Below, in pieces: positions 8,703-19,182 of a stretch of DNA of 64,000 nt. The notes under the pieces were generated by a model, which saw only the letters and a program-made list of their open reading frames with translations, ran no database searches and was not told where the DNA came from. Position numbers and translations under genes: made by a program. This DNA is from Pseudonocardia oroxyli. Lineage in GTDB: Bacteria; Actinomycetota; Actinomycetes; Mycobacteriales; Pseudonocardiaceae. Each line of letters begins with the position of its first letter. The first letter of the stretch is position 1. Location: NCBI RefSeq assembly GCF_900102195.1, contig NZ_FNBE01000012.1, positions 124,001-188,000 of the forward strand, written 5' to 3'.

Positions 8703-8741
8703 ATGGCGCGCCTGCTCCTTCGCCGCCGCGGCGGGGTCTGA
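8703..8741 (+). CDS. leuA leader peptide (MARLLLRRRGGV)
   Basis: A 12-codon ORF with three consecutive leucine codons (CTG CTC CTT at codons 4-6) followed by an arginine run ends 72 nt before leuA. Short Leu-rich peptides upstream of leucine genes act as sensors in attenuation: ribosome stalling at Leu codons changes the downstream RNA fold. Attenuation-type leaders upstream of actinobacterial leuA are described in the literature; this instance is inferred from position and codons. Confidence 0.65.
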   Translation: MARLLLRRRGGV

Positions 8742-10610
<1,869 letters not shown>

Positions 10611-10616
10611 CGCACC

Positions 10617-10658
10617 CGTGCGTGGTGAGTGGTGCCAGAGCACCACTCACCACGCACG
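10617..10658. terminator. Perfect 19-bp palindromic hairpin after leuA (palindrome family A)
   Basis: Arms CGTGCGTGGTGAGTGGTGC (10617-10635) and its exact complement (10640-10658) flank a 4-nt loop CAGA. It lies between convergent genes and contains the stop codon of the minus-strand gene. Near copies occur at 37431-37472 and 59979-60020. Confidence 0.8.
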
Positions 10659-11243
10659 AGCGGCGGAGCTGCCCGCCTCGAAGAACGTCCGCAGGGTCGC
10701 CTCGTCCGTGAGCTCGTGCACGGCGCCGAAGTCCGCGTTCCAGAACGGGCCGGACCGCGGCGTCCACGGCCCCACGTAGGCGTAGGGCTCCGGGTGGCCG
10801 GCGTCCCCCGGTGACACGCCGTAGTTCACCTCGTCCTTCGCGATCGCGAGATCGAAATGCTCGGGCCACAGCACGGGCTCGCTCTCCGGCGCGAACGCGC
10901 GCAACGCCCGCTCCCCGGTGCCGAACCAGCCGAGGAGCAGGTGGGTGGCCGCCTCGTCGACGACGATCTCGTCGTCGAGCGCGGCGCCCGAGTGGTCGGA
11001 GTACACCCCCTCCGGCACCCCGGGCTCCACTCCCGCCCGCGCCGCCAGGTCGCGGTAGTTGCCGCGCAGCGGCGCCCGCCCGCCCTCCCACACCAGCTCG
11101 GTCCCCGAGACCCGCAGTGACCCGCTGACCTGGCCGAACCCACCCGGCACCACGCGCAGCCGGATGGTCCCGGCCGCCCGGAACTGCGGGCCCGCGAGCA
11201 GCAGCTCGGCCACCCCGTGCAACGCGTGCCTGGTCCCGCTCAT
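10647..11243 (-). CDS. Conserved hypothetical protein downstream of the TPR-CHAT gene
   Basis: A 198-residue soluble protein I do not recognise. It has no signal peptide or membrane segment. Trp, Gly and acidic residues are frequent (ELVWEGGRAPLRG, HLLLGWFGTGERAL, PYAYVGPWTPRSGPFW), suggesting a beta-rich fold. Its ATG overlaps the stop of the TPR-CHAT gene as ATGA, so the two are translated together and may act together. The last codons lie inside the intergenic hairpin. Confidence 0.75.
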   Translation of the reverse strand: MSGTRHALHGVAELLLAGPQFRAAGTIRLRVVPGGFGQVSGSLRVSGTELVWEGGRAPLRGNYRDLAARAGVEPGVPEGVYSDHSGAALDDEIVVDEAATHLLLGWFGTGERALRAFAPESEPVLWPEHFDLAIAKDEVNYGVSPGDAGHPEPYAYVGPWTPRSGPFWNADFGAVHELTDEATLRTFFEAGSSAARAW

Positions 11244-13840
11244 GCGGCACCGAACGCGGTGAACGCGGTGTGCAGGACCAGGCCGTGCGGGTCCTCGACG
11301 TCCACGGCCGCGCGGGCCGCGTGCACGGCGTCCGCCATCGTCGCACCGCGGGCCAGCGCCCGGTGCAGGTCGAGGGAGAACCCGACGGTCACCGCGTCCC
11401 CGATCGGCGCGATGCTGGCCGCCACCGCGGCCGCCCCGCGGGCCATCAGGGCGCCGACCAGGCCCAGCACCTCATCACCCTCGACGGGCACCCCGGCCGC
11501 GGACTCGCAGACCGCGAGCACCGTGCGGCGCGGGGCGGCACCGAGCAGGTCGAGGCGGTGCACCGTCATGTCCCCGTCGGCCAGGCGCACCGCGGAGAAG
11601 ATCGGGTTGTCGGCCCGGACGAGCCCGTGGCAGGCGAGGTGGGCGAGCTCCGCCCCCGCCAGGGTCGCCGTGACGGCGGCGACGCTCGCCACCGGCGGCA
11701 CCAGCACGTCGGCGTCCGGGTGGAGTCCGTGCAACCGGGTCACCTCCTCGACCGCGCCGGGCAGCCCCGGCCCCGCCACCAGGACGGTCCGGCCGCCCGC
11801 GGCCGGGGTGCCCGCCGTCCGCGCCCACAGCGACATCGAGGGTGCGGCGGAGACCGGCCCCGGGTGCAGGGCCGACCACGGCACCTCCCGGGTGGTCGGG
11901 TCCGGCACCACGACGACGGGGGCCTGCGGATCCAGCCCCAACGGCGCGACGAGCAGCTCCCGCAACCGGCCCACCGCGTGCCGGGCCGCGGCGGGAGCGG
12001 ACCGCGAGGGCCTGCCGGGGCGCCCCAGCCTGCGCAGCGCGGCACCGAGCGCCTCCGCCTCGACCGCCACGTCCGCCCGGGCGCCCAGGCCCACCAGCTC
12101 GGTGCGGCGGGGCCGGACCACGACCGCGAAGACCCGGCCCCCGTCGGTCCCGTAGGCGACGAGCGGGCGCCCGGCCAGCAGCCGTCGGACCTCGGAGAGG
12201 GAGGCGGTGCCACCCCGCCCCGGCTCGGCCGCACGACTGCGCCAGGCCGCCTTGCGCACCCGGACCTCCAGGGTGGCCTGCTCGGCGAGCAGCGTCGCGG
12301 GTTCGGCCGCACCGTCTCGCCGCAGCTGGGCGAGCTCGGCCTGCACCGCCGCCAACGCGGCGCGCGGCGCGCGGACCTCCTCCTCCAGCGGCGGCGCCGA
12401 GGTCAGCAGGGCCGCCGCCCGGATCCGGTCGAGCCACCGCAGCACGTCCGCGGGCGGTGCCGACCGCAGCAGGGCCCGCAGGCCGAGCCTGCCGAGCTCC
12501 ACGCCGTGCCCGGAGGCGAGGGCGCGCAGCTCGGTCGAGCCGAGGGTGTCGCGGTGCCGGTTGAGGTCCAGCAGGCCGCCGCGGGCGTGGCGGACGACGC
12601 CGGCGTCGTCTCCCTCGGTGTGGGCGGCCAGCGCCCCGGCGAGCCGGGCCTGCGCCCTGACCAGCACCGATCCGCGTCTCCCCTCGGTCAGCGCGGCGGC
12701 CAGGTGGGCGCGGGCGACGGGCCGCCTGCTCAGGGCCAGTGCGGCGCGGCCTGCGGCCAGGTGGCCGTCGACGAGCGCGGCACGCTGCCCGTTCGCGGCG
12801 AGGGTGCGGACGGCGCGGCGGGCCGCCGCCAGGTCCACGGGCTCGACCCGGCCGACCGCGAGCAGCGCCGTCACCCGGACGATCTCCGCCCGGGCCACCC
12901 AGGCCGGGCGCCGTTGGGCCCGGAACGCGGCGGTCGCCGCGGCGGCCGGGGCGAGCGCGGCCTCCGGGTCCCGCCCGCGGGCCTCCACGTGCGCGAGCCG
13001 GAGCAGGGCCTCGGCCCCCATCAGGCCCGCCCCGCCCGCCGCGAACGACTCCTGGGCGCGCCGGGCGGAGGTGCGCGCCTCGGCGGTCAGCCGCAGGTCG
13101 AGGAACGTGTCGAGCTGTTCGAGGTGGAGCTCGCCCTCGGCCAGCCCGACCGCGCGGTAGCGCTGCTCGGCGGCGTCGAAGGCGCGCAGGCTGTCCGCGA
13201 GGCGGCCCGCCCGCGCGAGGACCCACCCGCGGGAGCAGGCCACGAGCGCCCCGAGTGCCGGCCCGGCGAGGGCGTCGGCGCGGTCGAGCAGGCCCAGCGC
13301 GACCTCCGGGCGCCCCAGCTGCGCCTCGATCATGGCCAGGTTGTTGGCCACCTTCGCCTCGGTCTCGCGGGTGGTCCGGGGGTCGGCGAGCACGCGGCGG
13401 CAGATGCGGGCGGCGTCGGGCAGCCTGCCCACGTTGTAGAGCACGGACGCCCGCTGCAGCTCCAGCTCGGTGTCCCCGCCCGGCGCCGCCTGCGCGGCGG
13501 CGTCGAGATCGCGCGCGGCGGGCGCGAACCGGCCCCGCTCCAGCTGGACGACGGCGCGGGACACCAGGACCTCGTGCAACCGCTCGGCCAGCCCGGCCGC
13601 CCTGGCCAGCCGGACCGCCTCGTCGAGCAGCCGTTTCGCGGAGTCGTGCGCGGTCCGGGACCGCTCGTAGGCGGCCTGCGCCCGCAGCGCGACGACGAGC
13701 GCCTCCCGCGCCACCGCGGCCCGGCGGGCCTCCGCGACGAGCGCGGGCACGGCCGGACCCGCGCTCCGCGGGTCCGCCACGACGTCCGCGTGCAACGCCA
13801 CAGCACGTATCACGAGATCAGTGGACACGTCCTGATTCAT
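11240..13840 (-). CDS. TPR-CHAT domain protein (caspase-like protease candidate)
   Basis: An 866-residue protein: a long alpha-helical N-terminal part (about residues 1-500) of TPR-like repeats rich in Ala/Leu/Arg, then a C-terminal CHAT domain related to caspases and separases. The catalytic pair is present: His in HLACHG (about residue 738) and Cys in VLAVCESA (about residue 778). There is no signal peptide. CHAT proteases are known to act in regulated proteolysis, for example the TPR-CHAT subunit of type III-E CRISPR. ATG 13840 is used; 61 nt separate it from the divergent subtilisin gene, so they likely share a control region. Its target is unknown; neighbours suggest the protein at 15214-15660 or the subtilisin. 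Confidence 0.88.
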   Translation of the reverse strand: MNQDVSTDLVIRAVALHADVVADPRSAGPAVPALVAEARRAAVAREALVVALRAQAAYERSRTAHDSAKRLLDEAVRLARAAGLAERLHEVLVSRAVVQLERGRFAPAARDLDAAAQAAPGGDTELELQRASVLYNVGRLPDAARICRRVLADPRTTRETEAKVANNLAMIEAQLGRPEVALGLLDRADALAGPALGALVACSRGWVLARAGRLADSLRAFDAAEQRYRAVGLAEGELHLEQLDTFLDLRLTAEARTSARRAQESFAAGGAGLMGAEALLRLAHVEARGRDPEAALAPAAAATAAFRAQRRPAWVARAEIVRVTALLAVGRVEPVDLAAARRAVRTLAANGQRAALVDGHLAAGRAALALSRRPVARAHLAAALTEGRRGSVLVRAQARLAGALAAHTEGDDAGVVRHARGGLLDLNRHRDTLGSTELRALASGHGVELGRLGLRALLRSAPPADVLRWLDRIRAAALLTSAPPLEEEVRAPRAALAAVQAELAQLRRDGAAEPATLLAEQATLEVRVRKAAWRSRAAEPGRGGTASLSEVRRLLAGRPLVAYGTDGGRVFAVVVRPRRTELVGLGARADVAVEAEALGAALRRLGRPGRPSRSAPAAARHAVGRLRELLVAPLGLDPQAPVVVVPDPTTREVPWSALHPGPVSAAPSMSLWARTAGTPAAGGRTVLVAGPGLPGAVEEVTRLHGLHPDADVLVPPVASVAAVTATLAGAELAHLACHGLVRADNPIFSAVRLADGDMTVHRLDLLGAAPRRTVLAVCESAAGVPVEGDEVLGLVGALMARGAAAVAASIAPIGDAVTVGFSLDLHRALARGATMADAVHAARAAVDVEDPHGLVLHTAFTAFGAA

Positions 13841-13901
13841 GACACCGCCTGCCGCCCCGGGGTGGAGGCAGGTTACGACGGCGCGCACGCAGGAGGCACC
13901 C

Positions 13902-15203
13902 ATGGCTTGGGGAAAAGAGTTCGCGATCGCGGACACCGACACCGGATACGTCCGGACGGCGGAGCAGCGGTTGGTCGACCGGCAGGGTGTCACCGCCCAG
14001 GCGGCCTACTTCGCGAGTCCCGGCGCGGAGGCCTACCAGAACGCGCTGCTACGGGAGATCGACGAGCGCGCGGGCGAGCGGGGGCCGTGCACCTGCACCG
14101 TCCGCCGGGGGGACCGCTCGGTGCTGGCCGCGCCGGACGAGCTGCTGGTCCGCACCACCCAGCTGGACGCCAACGTCCGCGCGCTGCTCACCGAGCTGGA
14201 CTTCGAGGCGGGTGACACCGCGCTCGACGGCCGGGTGACCCGGCTGCGCTCGCTCGTGTCGAACCTGCCAGTCGAGCGGCTCGACGAGGTGCTGCTGGTC
14301 CTGCAGAGCCGCGGCGTCCCGGCCTCGCTGAACCACCTGACCCCGCTCGGCCCGTGGGCGAAGGGGCAGGGCGGACCCGAGAACACCACGGGTCGGGTGC
14401 AGCCGCCGCCTGCGCCCGTCGACGACCGCCCGCTGGTGGCGGTGATCGACACCGGGGTGAACACCGACGAGCGCACCGACGGCTGGCTGTCCCGCCTGGA
14501 GCTCGCCGAGAAGGACCTGCTGACCGAGTTCGGCAAGGACCGCACACTCGGGTTCGCCGCCGGGCACGGCACGTTCGGCGTCGGCGCCCTGCTGCAGGTG
14601 GACCGGGGGGCGCGGGTGCGGGCCTACAAGGCGCTCAACTCCGACGGGATCGGCACCGAGGTGGAGGTGGCCGAGGCCATCGTCCGGGCCGCCGCGGACG
14701 GCGCGACGGTGATCTCCCTCTCCCTCGGCACCCGCACGCTCGACGACCAGCCCCCCGTGGCGATCGACGTCGCCCTGGAGTCGCTGCCCGCCGAGGTGGT
14801 CGTGGTCGCCGCGGCGGGCAACTACGGGGACGAACGCCCGGTCTGGCCCGCCGCCTTCAGCCGCGTGGTGTCGGTCGCGGCCCTGACCTCGACCGGCCAC
14901 GGCGCGCCCTGGTCCACCCGCGGCTTCTGGGTGGACTTCTCGGTGGTGGGCGAGGGCGTCGTCGCGCCCTACCCGGTGGGGACGGAGTCGGCGTTCATCG
15001 ACCCGGAGCCGGACACGTTCGGCCCGAACGCCTGGGCCGTGTGGAGCGGGACGTCCTTCGCGGCGCCCCAGCTCGCCGGGCTGATCAGCCGGCTCACCCC
15101 GCAGTGCGGCGGCAGCCCGCACGCGGCGCTGGCCGAGATCACGCGCCACGCGGTGCGGCTGCCCGACTACGGCCGTGCGCTGCAGATCCTGCCCGGTACC
15201 TAG
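13902..15203 (+). CDS. Cytosolic S8 (subtilisin-type) serine peptidase
   Basis: A 433-residue protein with a complete subtilase triad: D183 (AVIDTGV), H222 (GHGTFG) and S385 (SGTSFAAPQ), plus the oxyanion Asn in AAAGN307. About 170 residues precede the catalytic domain; they are not a signal peptide (MAWGKEFAIADTD) and no membrane anchor is seen. Subtilisins are normally secreted, so a cytosolic one suggests intracellular regulated proteolysis; the N-terminal region may be an inhibitory or docking domain. ATG 13902 has AGGAGG 5 nt upstream. It is divergent from the TPR-CHAT gene and converges with the sigma-linked gene. Confidence 0.92.
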   Translation: MAWGKEFAIADTDTGYVRTAEQRLVDRQGVTAQAAYFASPGAEAYQNALLREIDERAGERGPCTCTVRRGDRSVLAAPDELLVRTTQLDANVRALLTELDFEAGDTALDGRVTRLRSLVSNLPVERLDEVLLVLQSRGVPASLNHLTPLGPWAKGQGGPENTTGRVQPPPAPVDDRPLVAVIDTGVNTDERTDGWLSRLELAEKDLLTEFGKDRTLGFAAGHGTFGVGALLQVDRGARVRAYKALNSDGIGTEVEVAEAIVRAAADGATVISLSLGTRTLDDQPPVAIDVALESLPAEVVVVAAAGNYGDERPVWPAAFSRVVSVAALTSTGHGAPWSTRGFWVDFSVVGEGVVAPYPVGTESAFIDPEPDTFGPNAWAVWSGTSFAAPQLAGLISRLTPQCGGSPHAALAEITRHAVRLPDYGRALQILPGT

Positions 15204-15213
15204 TGGCCCGGGA

Positions 15214-15660
15214 CTAGACCGCGATCCGTCCGCTCACGATCACCCGGCCGCCCGGCAGGGTGATCGTGAGCGACAGCGCCACCGTCTCCACGGGCAGGTC
15301 GGCGGCGAAGCGGCCCAGCTCGTCCGCGGTCAGGGCGAGCGACTCGCCCCCCAGGACCAGCTCCACCGCGGCCCCGCCGCCGGGCGCGAGCTGCCCGACG
15401 AGCCGCCTGCCGTCCAGCCCCGGCACGACCTCGATCTCGATCTCCACGTCGCCCGCCTCGAAGGCCAGCGCGCGCGGTCCGGCGGCTCCGCGCACCACGC
15501 CCTCGAGCCCGTCGACCAGGGAGTCGTAGGTGAGCGCGGCGAGCTCGGCGTCGACGGTCCGCCACGCGAACAGGCCCTTGGCGGCCTCCACCACCTCGCG
15601 GGGGGCCCGGCGGTCGGCGAGGGCCGCGGCGAGCTCGGCGGCCAACTCGTCGTCAGTCAT
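15214..15660 (-). CDS. Small protein translationally coupled to the ECF sigma factor (possible sigma partner)
   Basis: A 148-residue acidic protein: an N-terminal helical part with the motif AAKGLFAWRTVDAELAALTY (residues 26-45) and a C-terminal beta-rich part of alternating hydrophobic strands. No membrane segment or zinc-binding anti-sigma motif is seen. I recall similar FAWRT-type proteins next to sigma factors in other actinomycetes but know no assigned function. Its ATG lies inside the end of the sigma gene (8-nt overlap), implying fixed stoichiometry, as expected for a sigma factor and its regulator. It could be an anti-sigma factor destroyed by a neighbouring protease (inference). Confidence 0.8.
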   Translation of the reverse strand: MTDDELAAELAAALADRRAPREVVEAAKGLFAWRTVDAELAALTYDSLVDGLEGVVRGAAGPRALAFEAGDVEIEIEVVPGLDGRRLVGQLAPGGGAAVELVLGGESLALTADELGRFAADLPVETVALSLTITLPGGRVIVSGRIAV

Positions 15661-16204
15661 CGCTGCCCACCCCCTCCGGCAGCAGCGCGCGCAACCGGTC
15701 CAGGCACCGCGCCCGGGTCGGCCCGATGCTGCCGATCGGCATGTCCAGCACCGACGAGACCTGCGCGTACGGCAGCGCGAGCACCACGACCAGCTCCAAC
15801 AGCCGGGCGCAGCGCTCGTCGAGCGCCTCGAAGGCGGCCCGGACCAGGCGGGCCCGCTCCCCGTCGAGCGCGCGCTCCTCCGGCCCCGGCTCGGTCGCCG
15901 GGGCGTCGGGCTCCGTCTCCGTCGGCGACTCCCGACCGGCCCGCCGGGCCAGCCGCCACGCCTCCCGACGGGCGGTGGTGGCCAGCCAGCCGCCGATCGC
16001 CTCGGGTTCGCGCAGCGTGCCCAGGTTCTCGACCAGCCGCAGGAACGTCATCTGCACGGCCTCGCCCGCGTCCGGCCTGCCCAGACCCTGCCGCAGGGCC
16101 ACCGACCAGACCAGCGAGGAGAAGTCCTCGACCAGGCGGTGCCAGGCCGACTCGTCCCCGTCCGCGGCGCGACGGACGACGTCCGCGACGTCCTCTCGGT
16201 CCAC
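15653..16204 (-). CDS. ECF-type RNA polymerase sigma factor
   Basis: A 183-residue sigma-70 family protein with region 2 (WHRLVEDFSSLVWSVALRQG through AWRLARRAG, about residues 15-95) and region 4 (ALDERCARLLELVVVLALPY followed by AQVSSVLDMPIGSIG, about residues 115-175); regions 1 and 3 are absent, as in ECF sigmas. GTG 16204 follows AGGAGG at 11 nt; a GTG at 16228 is possible but lacks a site. It is the first gene of a two-gene operon and may control the subtilisin and TPR-CHAT genes nearby (inference). Confidence 0.9.
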   Translation of the reverse strand: MDREDVADVVRRAADGDESAWHRLVEDFSSLVWSVALRQGLGRPDAGEAVQMTFLRLVENLGTLREPEAIGGWLATTARREAWRLARRAGRESPTETEPDAPATEPGPEERALDGERARLVRAAFEALDERCARLLELVVVLALPYAQVSSVLDMPIGSIGPTRARCLDRLRALLPEGVGSDD

Positions 16205-16396
16205 GCTCGCCCGTTCCTCCTCGGTCACCCCATGTGGTGAGGAGGAACCTATCCGACCCAGTGCCGACCATCCCAGACCTTCCCCGACGCGCATCTGTCG
16301 TGAGGAGGCGATCCGGGCCCGGGGCGATACGACTCCGACCGGGCGACGGCGGGTCACCCGCAGTGACCGGGCTGCGGGGTCGCGTACGGTCGAGCC

Positions 16397-16993
16397 GTGG
16401 TGTTGCCCGTGGCTCCCCTCGCCGCCTACCTGTTCCTGCTGTGCTGGTCGGCGATCCCGTTCGCACCGGCGGAGCCCGTGCTCCTCGCGGGTGGCGCGGT
16501 CGCCGGGGCGGGTGGCCTGCTGCTGCCGGTCGCGATCGGCGCGGCGGCACTCGGGTCGCTGGTCAGCGACCTGGTCAAGTACGCGCTGGGGCGCAGCGCC
16601 GGTCCGGCCCTGCTGCGCAGGCTCTCCCGCTACCCCGCGGGGGCGCGGGCGGTGCGGTGGATCGAGTCGCGCATGCTCGCGTCGGGGGCGTGGGTGATCG
16701 CGCCGTCGTACTTCGTCCCGTTCGGGGTCGTGACGGCCACGCTGCTGTCCGGCGCCCTCCGGCTGCCGTGGCGCAGCGTGGTCCTGGCCTCCGCGGTCGG
16801 GGCGCTGGTCTGGGCGACGGTGTTCCTCGGACTCGGCTTCGTGGGCACCGCGGTGACCGGCAACCCGTGGTTCGGCCTGGCGATCGCCGCCCCGGCCGCC
16901 CTGGTCATCGGCCTGCTGGCCAAGCGCCGCGTCGCCCGGGACTGCACCTGCGCCCCGGAGGCACACGAGTCCCCCTGCCCCCTGGCCGCCTGA
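16397..16993 (+). CDS. DedA/VTT-domain membrane protein
   Basis: A 198-residue membrane protein with about five hydrophobic segments. The central stretch GSLVSDLVKYALGRSAGPAL followed by a basic region and the late PSYFVPFGVVTATLLSGALR match DedA-family proteins, which act as lipid scramblases or flippases (undecaprenyl phosphate or phospholipid). The C-terminus ends in a short Cys-containing tail (CTCAPEAHESPC). GTG 16397 lies 7 nt after TACGGT, so a leaderless transcript is likely. Confidence 0.8.
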   Translation: MVLPVAPLAAYLFLLCWSAIPFAPAEPVLLAGGAVAGAGGLLLPVAIGAAALGSLVSDLVKYALGRSAGPALLRRLSRYPAGARAVRWIESRMLASGAWVIAPSYFVPFGVVTATLLSGALRLPWRSVVLASAVGALVWATVFLGLGFVGTAVTGNPWFGLAIAAPAALVIGLLAKRRVARDCTCAPEAHESPCPLAA

Positions 16994-17044
16994 CTCCCCG
17001 CGTCCCTCCGCATTGTGGAGCCACCACTGTCGAATCCGGTCCCG

Positions 17045-18139
17045 TTATCGGCCGAGGATCTCCTGGACGCTGCTCGCGTGGTCGGGCCCGTCCACCGGGA
17101 ACCCCGCGGCCTCGTCCACCAGGGTCGCGTCCACCTCGTGCGGGCGGATCGTGCCCGCCTTGATCGCCTCGGCGTGGTGGCAGGCCACCCGGTGCCCGGC
17201 GGGTGCGCCCTCGAGCTGCCGCAGCTCCGGGCGTTCGGTGGCGCACCGGTCCGCCTGCCTCCACGGGCACCGCGTGTGGAAGCGGCAACCGCTCGGCGGG
17301 GCGGCGGGCGACGGGAGGTCACCGGCCAGCAGGATCCGCTCGCGCCGGTCCTCGGCCTCGGGGTCCGGCGTCGGGACGGCCGAGAGCAGCGCCTTCGTGT
17401 ACGGGTGCTGCGGGTCCGCGTAGAGGTCCCCGGCGGGCGCCTCCTCCACGATCCCGCCGAGGTACATGACCCCGACCCGGTCGCTGACGTGCCGGACGAC
17501 GGCCAGGTCGTGCGCGATGACCAGGTACGTCAGGCCCAGCTCGGCCTGCAGCCGCGACAGCAGGTTGAGCACCTGGGCCTGGACCGAGACGTCGAGCGCG
17601 GAGACCGGCTCGTCGGCCACGATCAGGTCCGGCTCCACGCACAACGCGCGCGCGATCCCGATCCGCTGCCGCTGCCCGCCGGAGAACTCGTGCGGATAGC
17701 GGCGCAGCGACCCCTTCGGTAGCCCGACGGCGTCGACCAGCTCCTGCAGCCGGGCGTGCCCGCCGGTCAGCCCGTGGGCCTTCATGCCCTCCTGCAGCAA
17801 GGACTCCACGGACTGCCGCGGGTCGAGCGAGGACAGGGGGTCCTGGAAGACCATCTGGAAGCGGCGCCGCGCCTTGCGCAGCTCCTCGCCCTTCAGCGCG
17901 GCGACGTCCCGCCCGTCGAACCGCACGGATCCCCGCGTCGGCTCGGTGAGCTTGAGGATCGCCCGGCCGAGCGTCGACTTGCCGCAGCCCGACTCCCCGA
18001 CCAGCCCGTACGTCTCGCCCTGCTCGATCGTCAGCGAGACCCCGTCGACGGCGTAGACGTGCCCGACCGTCCGACTGACGAGCGTTCCCTGCGTGATCGG
18101 GAAGTGGACGGCGAGATCCTCGACCTCCAGGAGACTCAT
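17045..18139 (-). CDS. Dipeptide/oligopeptide ABC transporter ATP-binding protein (OppF/DppF type)
   Basis: A 364-residue ATPase with Walker [10 protein letters not shown], signature LSGGQRQR, Walker B LIVADEP, and the C-terminal oligopeptide/dipeptide extension with the Cys-rich iron-sulfur-like motif ([15 protein letters not shown]). It energises import through the two permeases encoded upstream. ATG overlaps the micro-ORF stop (ATGA), and a GGGAG site lies 5 nt upstream inside that micro-ORF. It is the last gene of the operon. Confidence 0.93.
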   Translation of the reverse strand: MSLLEVEDLAVHFPITQGTLVSRTVGHVYAVDGVSLTIEQGETYGLVGESGCGKSTLGRAILKLTEPTRGSVRFDGRDVAALKGEELRKARRRFQMVFQDPLSSLDPRQSVESLLQEGMKAHGLTGGHARLQELVDAVGLPKGSLRRYPHEFSGGQRQRIGIARALCVEPDLIVADEPVSALDVSVQAQVLNLLSRLQAELGLTYLVIAHDLAVVRHVSDRVGVMYLGGIVEEAPAGDLYADPQHPYTKALLSAVPTPDPEAEDRRERILLAGDLPSPAAPPSGCRFHTRCPWRQADRCATERPELRQLEGAPAGHRVACHHAEAIKAGTIRPHEVDATLVDEAAGFPVDGPDHASSVQEILGR

Positions 18140-18213
18140 CGCTCTCCCTCGCTGCGCGAGCTCGGCGCTTCGCTCGGGCGCTGTGTCGACGGTTCGCTCG
18201 CAAGCTCGCTCAC
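18136..18213 (-). CDS. 25-codon micro-ORF bridging two ABC transporter genes
   Basis: The gap between the two ATPase genes is filled exactly by one ORF: GTG 18213 overlaps the upstream stop as GTGA, and its TGA overlaps the downstream ATG as ATGA. It encodes [12 protein letters not shown] followed by a Ser/Glu/Arg-rich tail. The DNA is built of GAGCGA-type units, unlike its neighbours. It supplies the ribosome site of the downstream gene, so it probably keeps ribosomes moving across the junction. Whether the peptide itself matters is unknown. Confidence 0.55.
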   Translation of the reverse strand: MSELASEPSTQRPSEAPSSRSEGER

Positions 18214-19181
18214 GACGCCCCCACCGGGTTGTGGCAGCGGAGGAAGCGGCCGTCCTCGACCGGCGCGGGCGTCACGGACGTGCACACCTCCAGTGCGTTC
18301 GGACACCGCGGCGCGAAGGCGCACGCGGACGTCCACGGCAGGTTGTCGTTGACCGAGCCCTTGATGGCGGCGAGGTCCTCGCCCGGCGGGCCGTCCAGCC
18401 GAGGGATCGAGCCGAGGAGCCCGTGCGTGTACGGGTGGCGCGGGGCGCGGAAGAGCTCGTGCCGCTCCGCGCGCTCCACGATCCGGCCGCCGTAGAGCAC
18501 GTTGACCCGGTCGCACAGCCCGGCGACGACGCCGAGGTCGTGCGTGATCATCACCAGCGCCGTCCCGGTCTCCGCGACGAGCTGTTTGAGCAGGTCCAGG
18601 ATCTGCGCCTGGATGGTGACGTCCAGGGCCGTGGTCGGCTCGTCGGCGATCAGCAGCCGGGGCGAGCAGGCCAGCGCGATCGCGATCAGCGCCCGCTGGC
18701 GCATCCCGCCCGAGAGCTGGTGGGGGTAGGCGTCGAGCCGCCGCCGCGGGTCGGGGATCCCCACCCGGTCCAGCAGCTCGACGGCCTCGGCGCGCGCCGC
18801 CTTCTTGTCCATCCCCCGGTGCCGGGTCAGCACCTCGGTGATCTGCAGGCCCACCGTGATCACCGGGTTCAGCGAGCTCAGCGGGTCCTGGAAGATCATC
18901 GACAGGTCCCGGCCCCGGCGTTCCCGGAGCTGGCCGTCGGACAGGGCGGTCAGCTCGTCGCCGTCCATGCGGATCGAGCCCGTCACGCGGTTCCCACGCT
19001 CCGGCAGCAGCCGCATGATGGCCAGCGAGGTGACCGACTTGCCGCAGCCGGACTCCCCCACCAGCCCGACGATCTCGCCGGGCTGCACGTCGAAGCTCAC
19101 CCCGTCCACGGCCACCGAGTCGGGCTCGCCGCGGCGGGTGAAGGCGACCTTGAGGTCCTCGACCTCCAGCAGCGCACTCAT
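18210..19181 (-). CDS. Dipeptide/oligopeptide ABC transporter ATP-binding protein (OppD/DppD type)
   Basis: A 323-residue ATPase: Walker [10 protein letters not shown], signature LSGGMRQR, Walker B LLIADEP, D-loop, and the C-terminal oligopeptide extension [14 protein letters not shown]. It pairs with the OppF-type ATPase. ATG 19181 lies 1 nt after the stop of the preceding permease gene. The stop overlaps the micro-ORF start. Confidence 0.93.
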   Translation of the reverse strand: MSALLEVEDLKVAFTRRGEPDSVAVDGVSFDVQPGEIVGLVGESGCGKSVTSLAIMRLLPERGNRVTGSIRMDGDELTALSDGQLRERRGRDLSMIFQDPLSSLNPVITVGLQITEVLTRHRGMDKKAARAEAVELLDRVGIPDPRRRLDAYPHQLSGGMRQRALIAIALACSPRLLIADEPTTALDVTIQAQILDLLKQLVAETGTALVMITHDLGVVAGLCDRVNVLYGGRIVERAERHELFRAPRHPYTHGLLGSIPRLDGPPGEDLAAIKGSVNDNLPWTSACAFAPRCPNALEVCTSVTPAPVEDGRFLRCHNPVGAS

Positions 19182-19182
19182 G

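Noticed and set aside
11270-14215. A 981-codon plus-strand frame opposite the TPR-CHAT gene
   Set aside because: Antisense to a gene with clear catalytic residues; composition typical of a shadow frame.
10647-16204. Type III-E CRISPR (Craspase) locus
   Set aside because: A TPR-CHAT gene and a sigma factor are present, but no Cas7-11-like gene, repeat array or Csx30/31 homologue was recognised; only the analogy is kept.
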